The notes under the pieces were generated by a model. That model was not told where the DNA came from, did not search any database, and saw nothing but the letters and a program-made list of their open reading frames with translations. The translations under genes and the position numbers were made by a program. Source: Marivita sp. XM-24bin2 (GTDB taxonomy: Bacteria > Pseudomonadota > Alphaproteobacteria > Rhodobacterales > Rhodobacteraceae). Taken from it: a stretch of DNA of 62,316 nt. The DNA lies in contig QCWH01000019.1 in the NCBI GenBank assembly GCA_003149565.1, forward strand, positions 7,663 through 69,978, given 5' to 3'. Of the stretch, positions 34,865-43,204 are shown piece by piece (the stretch's first letter is position 1; the number at the start of each line of letters is the position of its first letter).

Positions 34865-35314
34865 TCACAGGCGGCGGTTGATCGCCACGGTGCCCAAAAC
34901 CATGTCGGTCAGGCCCTGTCCACGTTCGGTAAGAAACATCATCGCGATCGAGATCAGTTGCAACGGGAAGACCGCCATCGACACGGTGTAGCCCAGCGTG
35001 TGCATGAAGGCCTGGCTGAAGTCGAAGTGTTCGCCCCGGCTGTCGCGAAACTCGATTGACATGAGGCGCATGCCCCAAGTGGCCGAGCGCCCGGTGATCG
35101 TTGCGACTCGGTAGATGAAGCCGGTGACGAAGAACAGAAACGGCAGGAAGAAGAGACCGATGAACGCCGTCATCACAACCACGGGCACCAGCAGGGCGGC
35201 AATCAAGACCGCGTCGATCAGCCAGGCCAGGCCGCGTTTGACCGTGACGCTGTCGTAGAATTCGGGCTGAACCATCGGATCTGGCAGGTTGGAATAGGCA
35301 TCGGTGGCGTACAT
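34865..35314 (-). CDS. RDD family membrane protein
   Basis: A 149-residue protein with three membrane helices and the RDD pattern: KRGLAWLIDAVLIAAL near residue 26 (Arg and Asp of the motif), then GRSATWGMRLMSIEFRD with the conserved WGxR. RDD proteins may be small transporters or membrane anchors; function not established. The start at 35314 is chosen for fit to the family, and the longer in-frame version runs into the hairpin region upstream. It lies 72 bases after a DUF2852 gene on the same strand. Confidence 0.85.
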   Translation of the reverse strand: MYATDAYSNLPDPMVQPEFYDSVTVKRGLAWLIDAVLIAALLVPVVVMTAFIGLFFLPFLFFVTGFIYRVATITGRSATWGMRLMSIEFRDSRGEHFDFSQAFMHTLGYTVSMAVFPLQLISIAMMFLTERGQGLTDMVLGTVAINRRL

Positions 35315-35346
35315 GGTCAAAAACCGTTCTTTCGCTGAGAGAGGAT

Positions 35347-35369
35347 CGTGGCCCCGATATGGGGCCACG
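35347..35369. repeat. Perfect 9-bp hairpin between DUF2852 and RDD genes
   Basis: CGTGGCCCC-GATAT-GGGGCCACG is a perfect stem with a 5-base loop. It has no T run on either strand, so it is more likely a partial terminator or RNA-stabilising hairpin within the minus-strand DUF2852-RDD transcript than a full terminator. Confidence 0.6.
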
Positions 35370-35386
35370 GGAACTACGTACAAGGA

Positions 35387-35806
35387 TCAGGCGTCTTCGG
35401 TCTCGCGGCTTTCCTTGGCAGTTTTGGCGCGTTCATCCATGAACTGGTCGAACTCGGCCTTGTCCTTGGCTTCGCGCAAACGCTCCAGGAAGGCTTCGAA
35501 GTTTTCCTGCTCTTCTTCGAGTCGGCGCAGCGTTTCGTTCTTATAGGCGTCGAAGGCGGCGTTGCCGGAGGACCGCATCGCGGTGAATTTCGGCGACATC
35601 ATGCGCGAGCGGCAGGACTTGTTGAACATGCGTTTGCTCCAGATCATGTAGGCGAGGAGGGCGAGGCCGACCGGCCAGAAGAAGATAAAGCCAAGGACCA
35701 TTGCGGCGATCCAGGCGCCTTTACCTTTGTTATCCAGCCACGCCTCAGCGCGGGAAAACCAGCCCATACGGGCGGGAACAGAAGCGGGGGCGGCGATCGT
35801 ACTCAT
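35387..35806 (-). CDS. DUF2852 membrane protein
   Basis: A 139-residue protein with a membrane helix at about residues 34-56 (WIAAMVLGFIFFWPVGLALL) followed by a long charged helical tail rich in Glu and Lys, likely a cytoplasmic coiled coil. This is the DUF2852 layout, of unknown function, common in Rhizobiales and Rhodobacterales. GGAG 6 bases before the ATG at 35806 decides the start over an in-frame ATG 13 codons upstream. Confidence 0.85.
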   Translation of the reverse strand: MSTIAAPASVPARMGWFSRAEAWLDNKGKGAWIAAMVLGFIFFWPVGLALLAYMIWSKRMFNKSCRSRMMSPKFTAMRSSGNAAFDAYKNETLRRLEEEQENFEAFLERLREAKDKAEFDQFMDERAKTAKESRETEDA

Positions 35807-35914
35807 TTTTATCTCCGTTGTTTGCGTGATGTGAATGTCTTTCACATTGAAAAGATCGGAGCTTGCCCCACAATTTGCAAGGGAAAATGTGAATGTTTTT
35901 TACATTTACTTATT

Positions 35915-36382
35915 TTATAGTTTAAAATCAGTAACTTGTGCGCCGCATATTTTTGAAAGCAGGGCCGGATCGAGCGGAAAAACATGCCGTGGTGTGCCCG
36001 CTGCGGCCCAGACGACGTCGAATTCCAGCAGTCTGGGATCAAGCCACGCCCTGATCGGATTGAGGTGACCAACCGGGGATACACCACCTATGGCAAAGCC
36101 GGTTTGTTTACGGATCAGGTCCGCATCTGCCTTGCCCAGGGATTCACCCGCGCAAAGCGAAGCTTTGTTCGAATCGACGCGGTTTCCACCTGCCGTCAAA
36201 AACAGCACGGCATCGCCACTGGTTTCGGCGCGGAAGATGATCGACTTGGCGATCTGATCCAGATGACATCCCACGCTGTCAGCGGCTTCCTGAGCGGTGC
36301 GGGCCTGCCCAACATCCCGGATCTCGGCAGGAAGTCCCAATGTTTCAAGCGCTGTGCGGACGCGGAGGAGACTCTTGCTCAT
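35915..36382 (-). CDS. YbaK/ProX-type aminoacyl-tRNA deacylase
   Basis: A 155-residue YbaK-domain protein. These hydrolyse mischarged tRNAs such as Cys-tRNA(Pro) or Ala-tRNA(Pro). The family pattern is visible in VGCHLDQIAKSIIFRA with the catalytic lysine region (AKSI), LTAGGNRVD, and GGVSPVGH toward the end. Which mischarged tRNA is used cannot be read from sequence. It is divergent from the RNase E gene, separated by a 445-base leader region. Confidence 0.9.
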   Translation of the reverse strand: MSKSLLRVRTALETLGLPAEIRDVGQARTAQEAADSVGCHLDQIAKSIIFRAETSGDAVLFLTAGGNRVDSNKASLCAGESLGKADADLIRKQTGFAIGGVSPVGHLNPIRAWLDPRLLEFDVVWAAAGTPRHVFPLDPALLSKICGAQVTDFKL

Positions 36383-36827
36383 AAGGGGCTCTTTTCATCT
36401 TTGTGTCTGTCGCGGTGTCATAAGATGCGAGACATATGCAGAAAAGGTGAGATTGCCCATTGTGCAATCGACACCTCTGCCCTTATTGTAGCTGTTAGCC
36501 CAATCCGTTCGCCGGACTGAGGCCCGAGAGTTTCGCTGTTCTGAGCATCGGCAGAGTGTCCTGAGCTTTGAACAGGCTGATATGGCCCAAAAGGCCTTCT
36601 ACAAACACCTGGCGTTTATCCGAACATCAGGTTCGCAATGGATGCAGTCACGCGAGTGATATGCATCGGAGAAGAAACGCGATGAAACGCGCGCAGGACA
36701 TGAGGCTAGAGCAACGGGGCAGTACGCCCCGGCCGGCCACTGCGTACGCCCTCGCCATGACAAGACACATTCGATCCCGGCTTCTTCCTGACAAGAGGCG
36801 GCCGCGGCGTTTGTGCGCACGGAATTT
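36383..36827. other. Intergenic and probable long 5' leader of rne
   Basis: No credible gene is seen in these 445 bases. They hold promoters for the two divergent genes and probably a long RNase E leader. Small hairpins occur, for example GATTGC/GCAATC near 36448-36466, ACCTG/CAGGT near 36607-36632 and GGGGC/GCCCC near 36717-36732. Long leaders of rne in other bacteria serve autoregulation by RNase E cleavage; that this one does is inference. Confidence 0.5.
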
Positions 36828-39776
36828 ATGCCCAAGAAAATGCTTATCGATGCCACCCACGCGGAGGAAACCCGCGTTGTGGTGGTCGACGGACACAAGG
36901 TTGAGGAATTTGACTTTGAATCCGAAAACAAACGCCAGCTCGCTGGCAACATCTATCTCGCAAAAGTAACACGGGTCGAGCCGTCGCTTCAGGCGGCGTT
37001 CGTGGACTATGGTGGCAACCGCCACGGGTTCCTCGCGTTCTCGGAAATCCACCCAGATTATTACCAGATCCCGGTCGCGGATCGCGAAGCGCTTATGGAA
37101 GAAGAGCGTGCCTATGCGGAATCGCAGGCCAAGCGCGATGATGAGGACGAGAAACCGAAATCGCGCCGAGGGCGGGGGCGCAGCCGGTCACGCGCAGCCA
37201 AGGCTGAAAACGAGGATGCGGTCGCAACCAAAGATGTATCCGAAGAAATCTCGGGGATGGAAACGATCGATCTTAGCGACGATGGCGATGAGGCTGAGGG
37301 CCTGTCTCCGATGGAAACGGTCGCCGAGACACCTGTTGAAGAGCCGGAAGACACCGATGCGGGCGCCGTCGCGGCTGATGCCGACGATCAGACCGATGGC
37401 GCTGATGACGACGACGATGATGAAGACGATGGCCAGTCGCAACCGGCTGACCGTGATGAAACCATCGAAGCTGTTGCGGATGACGACACCCAGGAAGAGA
37501 TACGCCCGCGTCGCAAACCGCGGCCGAAGCGGTACAAGATCCAGGAAGTGATCAAGGTCCGCCAGATCCTTCTGGTGCAGGTCGTCAAGGAAGAGCGCGG
37601 CAACAAGGGTGCAGCGCTGACCACTTATCTGTCGCTGGCAGGTCGGTATTGCGTGCTCATGCCGAACACCGCACGGGGTGGTGGCATCAGCCGCAAGATC
37701 ACCAACGCGCCGGATCGCAAGAAGCTGAAAGAGATCGCCAACGAGATCGACGTGCCGCAGGGTGCAGGCCTGATCATCCGTACGGCGGGGGCCAAGCGCA
37801 CCAAGACCGAGATCAAGCGCGACTATGAATATCTTCAGCGTCTGTGGGAGCAGATCCGCGAACTGACGCTGAAATCCATCGCGCCGGCGAAGATCTACGA
37901 AGAGGGCGACCTGATCAAACGGTCGATCCGCGATCTCTATAACCGCGACATCGACGAGGTTCTGGTCGAGGGCGAACGCGGTTACCGCATCGCCAAGGAC
38001 TTCATGAAGATGATCATGCCGTCCCATGCCAAGAACGTGAAGCATTACGTCGACCAGATGCCGCTCTTTGCGCGTCATCAGGTGGAGTCCTACCTGTCGG
38101 GCATGTTCAACCCGACCGTGCAGCTCAAGTCCGGCGGCTACATCGTGATCGGTGTGACCGAAGCGCTGGTGGCCATCGACGTGAACTCGGGCCGCGCCAC
38201 CAAGGAAGGCTCGATCGAGGAAACGGCGCTCAAGACCAACCTTGAGGCCGCCGAAGAGGTGGCACGTCAGCTGCGCCTGCGCGACTTGGCCGGTCTGATC
38301 GTGATCGACTTCATCGACATGGACGAGCGCAAGAACAACGCCGCCGTCGAGAAGCGCATCAAGGACAAGCTCAAGAACGATCGTGCGCGCATTCAGGTGG
38401 GCCGGATTTCCGGCTTTGGCCTGATGGAAATGTCGCGCCAGCGGTTGCGCCCCGGTATGATCGAGGCGACGACCCAGCCCTGCCCAAGCTGTCATGGCAC
38501 CGGTCTGATCCGGTCGGATGACAACATGGCGCTGCAGGTGCTGCGTCATATCGAGGAAGAGGGCGTGCGGCGCCGATCACGCGAAGTGCTGGTCAAGTGC
38601 CCGGTCTCCATCGCCAACTTCTTGATGAACCAGAAGCGCGAACATGTGGCTCAGATTGAGGCGCGCTACGGTCTGTCTGTGCGGATCGAAGGCGATGTGC
38701 ATCTGGTGAGCCCGGATTTCTCGATTGAGAAGTTCAAGACAGCGACCCGCATTGTTCCAGAAGCACCGGCGCATGTTGTGTCGGTGGACACGTCGATCAT
38801 GGATCAGATTGACGAAGACGCGGCGGAGGATGACGAGGCCGAGGATCAGTCAGACGCAACTTCTGATGCATCGGAAGACGATGACACCAAGCCGAAGAAG
38901 CGCCGTCGCCGGTCGCGTCGCGGTGGTCGCGGTCGCAACCGCAACCGGGATCGTGAGGGCGAGAGCGACGATGGGGCTGAAGCAAGCGACGCCGAAGCTG
39001 GCGGAAGTGCGGATTCCTCTGGTGACGATGCCGCAGCAGAGGCGGTGATCGAGGACGCCGCTGCCCCTTCGGATGTCCCGGCTGAAGATACCACGCCGAG
39101 CAAACCGAAACGGACCCGTAGCCGGTCGCGCAAAAAGACCGACGAAGGTGACGCGACGGAGGCCGGCGCTTCTGCTGAGGCGGCAGAAGAGCTTGCGGCG
39201 ACTGAGGCTGCGCCTGCAGAGGACGCGCCAAAGCCGAAGAAGTCCCGCGCAAAGAGCACGCGTCGCAAGACCAAGGACCAAACGCCTGAAGCCGCGCCCG
39301 ATGCAGTCGCTTCTGAAGCCGCGCCCGATGCGGCCGTGTCGGAGGCCGGTCCTGTTGCAGGGGCCGAAGAGGCGCCGAAGAAAAAGCCGCGCAGCCGGTC
39401 TCGCAAAAAGGCTGAGCCTGAGGCGGATAGCGCTGAATCGACAGCAGAGGCACCGGAAGAGCCGAAGGCAAAACCGGCCAAGCGGACCCGGGCCAAGAAG
39501 CCGGCCAAGGCCGAAGAATCCACGTCTGCTGTGGTGCCCGCCGAGGAGATCGCACCGGTGCCCGAAGTCGTTGCTGAAGCACAACCCATTCCTGCGGACG
39601 AACCGACCGAGGCCGAGCCTGTGGCGGAAGAGGTTGCCGCACCCGTTGCCGCAGAAGCTGCTGTGCCGGTTGCCGAAGAGGCTGCAACGCCGGAGCCTGT
39701 AGCTGCCGAGGCGGACGGCGAAGCCGAAGAGGCTCCCAAGAAAAAACGCCGGGGTTGGTGGTCTTTGGGCCGCTGA
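36828..39776 (+). CDS. rne: Ribonuclease E
   Basis: A 982-residue endoribonuclease, the core of the RNA degradosome. Catalytic aspartates are D451 (VAIDVNSG) and D494 (VIDFIDM) and the zinc-link cysteines C552 and C555 (CPSCHG). Spacings 43 and 101 equal those of the E. coli enzyme (303, 346, 404), but everything is shifted by 148 residues, because the S1 domain is split by a long acidic and basic insertion at about 95-225 that includes a run of nine Asp/Glu. The C-terminal 300 residues are disordered Ala/Glu/Pro/Lys-rich repeats ending KKKRRGWWSLGR. The ATG at 36828 (MPKKMLIDATHAEETR) is preferred over a GTG five codons earlier. A strong terminator follows. Confidence 0.95.
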   Translation: MPKKMLIDATHAEETRVVVVDGHKVEEFDFESENKRQLAGNIYLAKVTRVEPSLQAAFVDYGGNRHGFLAFSEIHPDYYQIPVADREALMEEERAYAESQAKRDDEDEKPKSRRGRGRSRSRAAKAENEDAVATKDVSEEISGMETIDLSDDGDEAEGLSPMETVAETPVEEPEDTDAGAVAADADDQTDGADDDDDDEDDGQSQPADRDETIEAVADDDTQEEIRPRRKPRPKRYKIQEVIKVRQILLVQVVKEERGNKGAALTTYLSLAGRYCVLMPNTARGGGISRKITNAPDRKKLKEIANEIDVPQGAGLIIRTAGAKRTKTEIKRDYEYLQRLWEQIRELTLKSIAPAKIYEEGDLIKRSIRDLYNRDIDEVLVEGERGYRIAKDFMKMIMPSHAKNVKHYVDQMPLFARHQVESYLSGMFNPTVQLKSGGYIVIGVTEALVAIDVNSGRATKEGSIEETALKTNLEAAEEVARQLRLRDLAGLIVIDFIDMDERKNNAAVEKRIKDKLKNDRARIQVGRISGFGLMEMSRQRLRPGMIEATTQPCPSCHGTGLIRSDDNMALQVLRHIEEEGVRRRSREVLVKCPVSIANFLMNQKREHVAQIEARYGLSVRIEGDVHLVSPDFSIEKFKTATRIVPEAPAHVVSVDTSIMDQIDEDAAEDDEAEDQSDATSDASEDDDTKPKKRRRRSRRGGRGRNRNRDREGESDDGAEASDAEAGGSADSSGDDAAAEAVIEDAAAPSDVPAEDTTPSKPKRTRSRSRKKTDEGDATEAGASAEAAEELAATEAAPAEDAPKPKKSRAKSTRRKTKDQTPEAAPDAVASEAAPDAAVSEAGPVAGAEEAPKKKPRSRSRKKAEPEADSAESTAEAPEEPKAKPAKRTRAKKPAKAEESTSAVVPAEEIAPVPEVVAEAQPIPADEPTEAEPVAEEVAAPVAAEAAVPVAEEAATPEPVAAEADGEAEEAPKKKRRGWWSLGR

Positions 39777-39800
39777 ACGAACAGAACGCCGGATAGGAAG

Positions 39801-39831
39801 CGCCCTCGCACAAAGTGTGGGGGCGTTTTTT
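39801..39831 (+). terminator. Rho-independent terminator of rne
   Basis: An 11-bp stem (39801-39811 with 39815-39825, two G-T pairs, AAA loop) is followed by TTTTTT. It lies 24 bases after the rne stop and directly abuts the stop codon of the convergent tusA gene at 39833. Confidence 0.92.
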
Positions 39832-39832
39832 G

Positions 39833-40054
39833 TCAGGCTTTGCGGATTACCCAAAGCATAGCGCCGTCGCGGCTTTCGGAGCTGACCAGCGTGTGTCCGG
39901 CTTCATTGCAGAAGTGCGGCATGTCCACGATGGCTGCCGGGTCGTCCGTCAACACGCGCAATTCACTGCCAGACGGCAGGCTTGTCAGACGCTTGCGCGC
40001 CTTGAGAACGGGCAGGGGGCACAAAAGCCCAGTGGCATCCAAGTCTTCGCTCAT
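39833..40054 (-). CDS. tusA: TusA family sulfurtransferase
   Basis: A 73-residue sulfur carrier. The active cysteine is in the family motif LDATGLLCPLPVLKAR (C12, CPLP). TusA-like proteins accept persulfide sulfur from a cysteine desulfurase and pass it on for tRNA thiolation or for sulfur oxidation. No tusBCD genes are adjacent. It is convergent with rne and divergent from ccdA, a thiol-redox membrane protein, so a shared role in thiol or cytochrome maturation is possible but not shown. Confidence 0.9.
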   Translation of the reverse strand: MSEDLDATGLLCPLPVLKARKRLTSLPSGSELRVLTDDPAAIVDMPHFCNEAGHTLVSSESRDGAMLWVIRKA

Positions 40055-40157
40055 GTTCGGGATTTAGGCCGCGGCGACGATGGTGTCCACAGGCTTGCCA
40101 CAATCATGTGACCGCGCGTCGCGTGACAGTGCCGGAGGCTTGGCGTATGTCGGTTTC

Positions 40158-40910
40158 ATGATTGAATTTCAGATCATCGACGCAGCCCTGTTTCCGGCCA
40201 TGAGCATTGCGCTTCTGGCAGGTGCGCTGTCGTTCCTCAGCCCTTGCGTGCTCCCGATTGTGCCGCCGTATCTGGCATATATGTCCGGTGTCAGCGTGGC
40301 CGACATGGAGCAGGGAGGTTCGGGGCGCAGAAAGGCCGTGATCTCGGCGCTATTCTTTGTTCTGGGCCTGTCGACGATTTTTATCCTGTTGGGGTTCACG
40401 GCGTCCGCATTCGGGGCGTTTTTCCTGAATTATCAGACGCAACTGGCGCAAGCGTCCGGCGTGGTGGTGATCCTGTTCGGTCTGCATTTTCTGGGTGTCT
40501 TTCGCATCCCCTTTCTCGATACGGAAAAGCGGTTGGACGCCGGGGACCACGGTGGGTCGGCGTTTGGGGCTTATGTGTTGGGCCTTGCCTTTGCCTTTGG
40601 ATGGACGCCCTGCATCGGACCTCAGCTGGGCGCGATTCTTTCATTGGCGGCGTCAGAGGCTTCGGTCACCCGAGGGAGCGTTCTGCTGGGCGTCTATGCC
40701 GCTGGGTTGGGAATTCCGTTTTTGCTGGCAGCGATGTTCATGACACGCGCGATGGGGCTGATGAACCGCATCAAGAAGCACATGCGCAAGATCGAACTGG
40801 CGATGGGCGCGCTCTTGGTGATCGTAGGCATCGCGCTGGTGACGGGCGCGTTCACCTCGTTTGCCTTCTGGCTGCTTGAGACCTTTCCGGGATTGGCGCT
40901 GCTGGGGTAA
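40158..40910 (+). CDS. ccdA: Cytochrome c biogenesis protein CcdA
   Basis: A 250-residue inner-membrane thiol transporter with six helices. It carries electrons from cytoplasmic thioredoxin to periplasmic thiol proteins for cytochrome c assembly. The redox pair is C30 (LSPCVLPIVPPYLAYMSG in part: SPCVLP) and C152 (WTPCIGP). The ATG at 40158 starts a normal N-terminus (MIEFQIIDAALF); a 26-residue in-frame extension upstream is not credible. The end lies 5 bases from the convergent GntR gene. Confidence 0.93.
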   Translation: MIEFQIIDAALFPAMSIALLAGALSFLSPCVLPIVPPYLAYMSGVSVADMEQGGSGRRKAVISALFFVLGLSTIFILLGFTASAFGAFFLNYQTQLAQASGVVVILFGLHFLGVFRIPFLDTEKRLDAGDHGGSAFGAYVLGLAFAFGWTPCIGPQLGAILSLAASEASVTRGSVLLGVYAAGLGIPFLLAAMFMTRAMGLMNRIKKHMRKIELAMGALLVIVGIALVTGAFTSFAFWLLETFPGLALLG

Positions 40911-40915
40911 CCTGT

Positions 40916-41641
40916 TCAGCGCGTGGCGCGGGCCTTGAGAACGGATTGGCCAAGCGTGATCGTGTAGGCCTCAAGCTTTGCCAATGCCCGATCAACCGAG
41001 ACTGCGTCCCTCTTTTCGAGATCCGCAACGATTGATCTGTGCAGATCAATGATCTCGGCCCGGCTGCGCGCGGTAAAGGTGATCATGTTCATCAGTGGCT
41101 GCATCGCCTCGACGCTGCCTGCCAGATGATAGCTGAGCACCTCATTCCCCGCGCAATCCACGAGAGCCCGGTGAAAGGCCACGTCGGAGGCGCAGAACGC
41201 TTCGTCGGTGAGGCCGGGGGCCGATTGGATTTCGATTTCCTTGCGCATTGCATCGAGCAGCGCGTCGGTGCGACGTTCGGCAGCCAGTGACGTGCAGCTT
41301 CGTTCCAACGCATATCGAGCCTCGCAGGCAACCTGAAAACCGATGGCGTTCATGCCCAACAGTAGGGTCGAGGTTGTGACCTGCTGCGCGCGGGCTTCCT
41401 CATAGGAGAGATGATTGACAAAGGCCCCGCCAAATGCGCCGCGTTCCGTGCGGATCAGCGATTGCGCCGCCAGCCGTTTGAGGGCCTCGCGGACGGTGGC
41501 GCGGGAGACGCCGTGCTGGTCCGCCAGTTCGGTCTCAGACGGCAGGCGGTCGCCGACAAGAAGGCGCCCGTCGACGATATCCGAACGAATGGCGTCGGCG
41601 ATTGTGGCGGACAGGCTGGGCGGGGAGACGTGATTTTTCAT
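40916..41641 (-). CDS. GntR/FadR-family transcriptional regulator
   Basis: A 241-residue regulator with an N-terminal winged helix (LPSETELADQHGVSRATVREALKRL, about residues 33-57; motif VSRATVREAL) and an all-helical FCD effector domain (about 95-225). FCD regulators usually sense organic acids. It is divergent from the DUF2182-DUF1326-DinB genes that precede dmdA-acuI. A double TGTC-N-GACA operator abuts its start codon, and no Shine-Dalgarno sequence precedes the ATG, so the transcript may be almost leaderless and autoregulated. Control of the DMSP genes is a hypothesis. Confidence 0.9.
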   Translation of the reverse strand: MKNHVSPPSLSATIADAIRSDIVDGRLLVGDRLPSETELADQHGVSRATVREALKRLAAQSLIRTERGAFGGAFVNHLSYEEARAQQVTTSTLLLGMNAIGFQVACEARYALERSCTSLAAERRTDALLDAMRKEIEIQSAPGLTDEAFCASDVAFHRALVDCAGNEVLSYHLAGSVEAMQPLMNMITFTARSRAEIIDLHRSIVADLEKRDAVSVDRALAKLEAYTITLGQSVLKARATR

Positions 41642-41667
41642 TTGTCAGACATTTAATTGTCTGACAT
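41642..41667. promoter_or_regulatory. Double operator for the GntR regulator
   Basis: Two copies of the 9-bp dyad TGTC-N-GACA (41643-41651 and 41658-41666) lie 15 bp apart and together also form a larger inverted repeat, TGTCAGAC-N8-GTCTGACA. TNGTNNNACNA-like sites of this kind are bound by FadR/FCD regulators. It touches the regulator start codon (41639-41641) and lies 36 bases before the DUF2182 ATG, so one site could control both directions. Confidence 0.75.
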
Positions 41668-41701
41668 TCATTGCGTCAAGCTGAGTCTGGGAGGATCCCG
41701 C

Positions 41702-42490
41702 ATGCAGGGGACATTGCGCACAATCGGGTGGCTGTCGTTCTTTGCGGCGATTCTCGTGGCTTGGGTGTTCCTTTACATGATGGCCTTGGGCATGGATCTG
41801 GACTTGTTGGGTCGTCCCGGGCCAATGGGCGAGACCATGCGAAACATGGACCCGCGCATGGACATGTACATGCCGATGGCAGAGTTCAGACCGCTGTTCG
41901 CCATGTGGGCTGTGATGATGGCAGCGATGATGCTGCCGACGATGGTGCCGACCCTGCGCGCCTATGAGGACCTTATGGTCAGCGCCAATGGCACCCGGAT
42001 TGGATGGTGGGGCGTTTTGCTGGGCTACTTTGTCGTCTGGGTCGCCTTCGCCGCGCTCATCGCTTCGGCGCAATTGGCGCTGCTGTTCGGGGGTGTGATC
42101 GACATGCTGGGCATCGGGCGCAGCACGGTGTTTCAGGGCGGTTTGCTTATCGCCGTGGGTGCCTTCCAGTTCACCCGTGCCAAAGCGGTGTGCCACGGCG
42201 TATGTCACAGCCCGATCAGCTATTTTCTGACGCGCTGGAAAACCGGGTTCGACGGTGGCTTGCGCATGGGTCTTGGCCTTGGCGCGTTTTGCGTCGGCTG
42301 CTGCTGGGGCTTCATGGCGCTGGGATTCGTCGGCGGCGTGATGAATCTTGCCTGGATGGGTCTGGCGACGCTGTTCATGGTGATCGAAAAACTGCCCCAG
42401 ATCGGGCATTACACAACGAAACCGATGGGGGTTTTGCTGATTGCGGCGGGTGTCGCGGTGATCGGATGGCCCTTTGTTATGGGAGGATAA
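41702..42490 (+). CDS. DUF2182 predicted metal-binding membrane protein
   Basis: A 262-residue protein with about six membrane helices and a methionine-rich early section (MRNMDPRMDMYMPMAEF, about residues 42-58) typical of DUF2182; the motif MWAVMMAAMMLPTMVPTLR follows (in part MMAAMMLPTM). Cysteines sit in ARAVCHGVCHSP-like (KAVCHGVCHSP) and CVGCCWGF. GGGAGG 7 bases before the ATG at 41702 decides the start. It is followed 1 base later by DUF1326, its usual partner. Metal handling is predicted from Met/Cys/His content only. Confidence 0.88.
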   Translation: MQGTLRTIGWLSFFAAILVAWVFLYMMALGMDLDLLGRPGPMGETMRNMDPRMDMYMPMAEFRPLFAMWAVMMAAMMLPTMVPTLRAYEDLMVSANGTRIGWWGVLLGYFVVWVAFAALIASAQLALLFGGVIDMLGIGRSTVFQGGLLIAVGAFQFTRAKAVCHGVCHSPISYFLTRWKTGFDGGLRMGLGLGAFCVGCCWGFMALGFVGGVMNLAWMGLATLFMVIEKLPQIGHYTTKPMGVLLIAAGVAVIGWPFVMGG

Positions 42491-42491
42491 G

Positions 42492-43202
42492 ATGGCGCTC
42501 AAGAAACGCCCCGATGCGGACCGGTTGCCGGTCAGCCAGAGGATCGACCAGCGGATGGAGAACCCCAAGCGGCGCCGCATGACGCCGACCGAATGGGAGA
42601 TCAAGGGCGAGCTTTTTATGAACTGCTCGTGTGAGGTTGTGTGTCCGTGTGGGATTTCTCTAGGACAGCATCCACCCACCTACGGCTATTGCCAGACTTG
42701 GTTTGCCATGCAGATCGACGAAGGGCATTTTGAGGGAGAGAGCCTGTCCGGTCTGAATGTGGCCTTGCTCATTGATATTCCGGGACGCATGGCAGAGGGC
42801 AATTGGAAGGTTGCGGCATACATTGACGATAAGGCCAGCGGCAAAGCCTATAACGGGTTGCTGCAGATCCTTTCTGGCGCTGCGGGCGGCAATACCGGTG
42901 TTTTTAATTTTCTAGTATCTGAAATTCTTGGTGCGGAACGCGAGAAGGTGATCATCGAAAAAGACGGCCGCCGCCGGAAAATCGTGGTCGGGCGCAAGAT
43001 TCAGGGCGAGATTGAAATGATCCCGGGAAAGGACCCGAACACGCCTGTATCGATGCAGAATACGCAATACTGGATGGGACCAACAATTTACCCGGCGATC
43101 GGATTGAAATCGAAAGTACGCGACTATGGGCGTGTTTGGGATTTCGAAGGAAAATCTGGTGACATCATTCCTGTCCACTGGACGGGTCCGGGACGCACCT
43201 AA
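42492..43202 (+). CDS. DUF1326 protein
   Basis: A 236-residue soluble protein of the DUF1326 family, recognised by the cysteine cluster NCSCEVVCPCG (about residues 45-55), a candidate metal or thiol site, and the later ILGAEREKVIIEKDGRRRKI. GGGAGG precedes the ATG at 42492. The DUF2182-DUF1326 pair is conserved across bacteria but has no known function. Here it is followed 2 bases later by a DinB-family gene and then dmdA. Confidence 0.87.
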   Translation: MALKKRPDADRLPVSQRIDQRMENPKRRRMTPTEWEIKGELFMNCSCEVVCPCGISLGQHPPTYGYCQTWFAMQIDEGHFEGESLSGLNVALLIDIPGRMAEGNWKVAAYIDDKASGKAYNGLLQILSGAAGGNTGVFNFLVSEILGAEREKVIIEKDGRRRKIVVGRKIQGEIEMIPGKDPNTPVSMQNTQYWMGPTIYPAIGLKSKVRDYGRVWDFEGKSGDIIPVHWTGPGRT

Positions 43203-43204
43203 CG

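Noticed and set aside
37188-38549. 453-codon minus-strand opening opposite rne
   Set aside because: Fully antisense to RNase E catalytic core with conserved aspartates; no domain features of its own.
38797-39854. Three long minus-strand openings opposite the rne tail
   Set aside because: They mirror the repetitive Ala/Glu/Pro codons of the RNase E tail and translate to low-complexity Ser/Ala/Arg.
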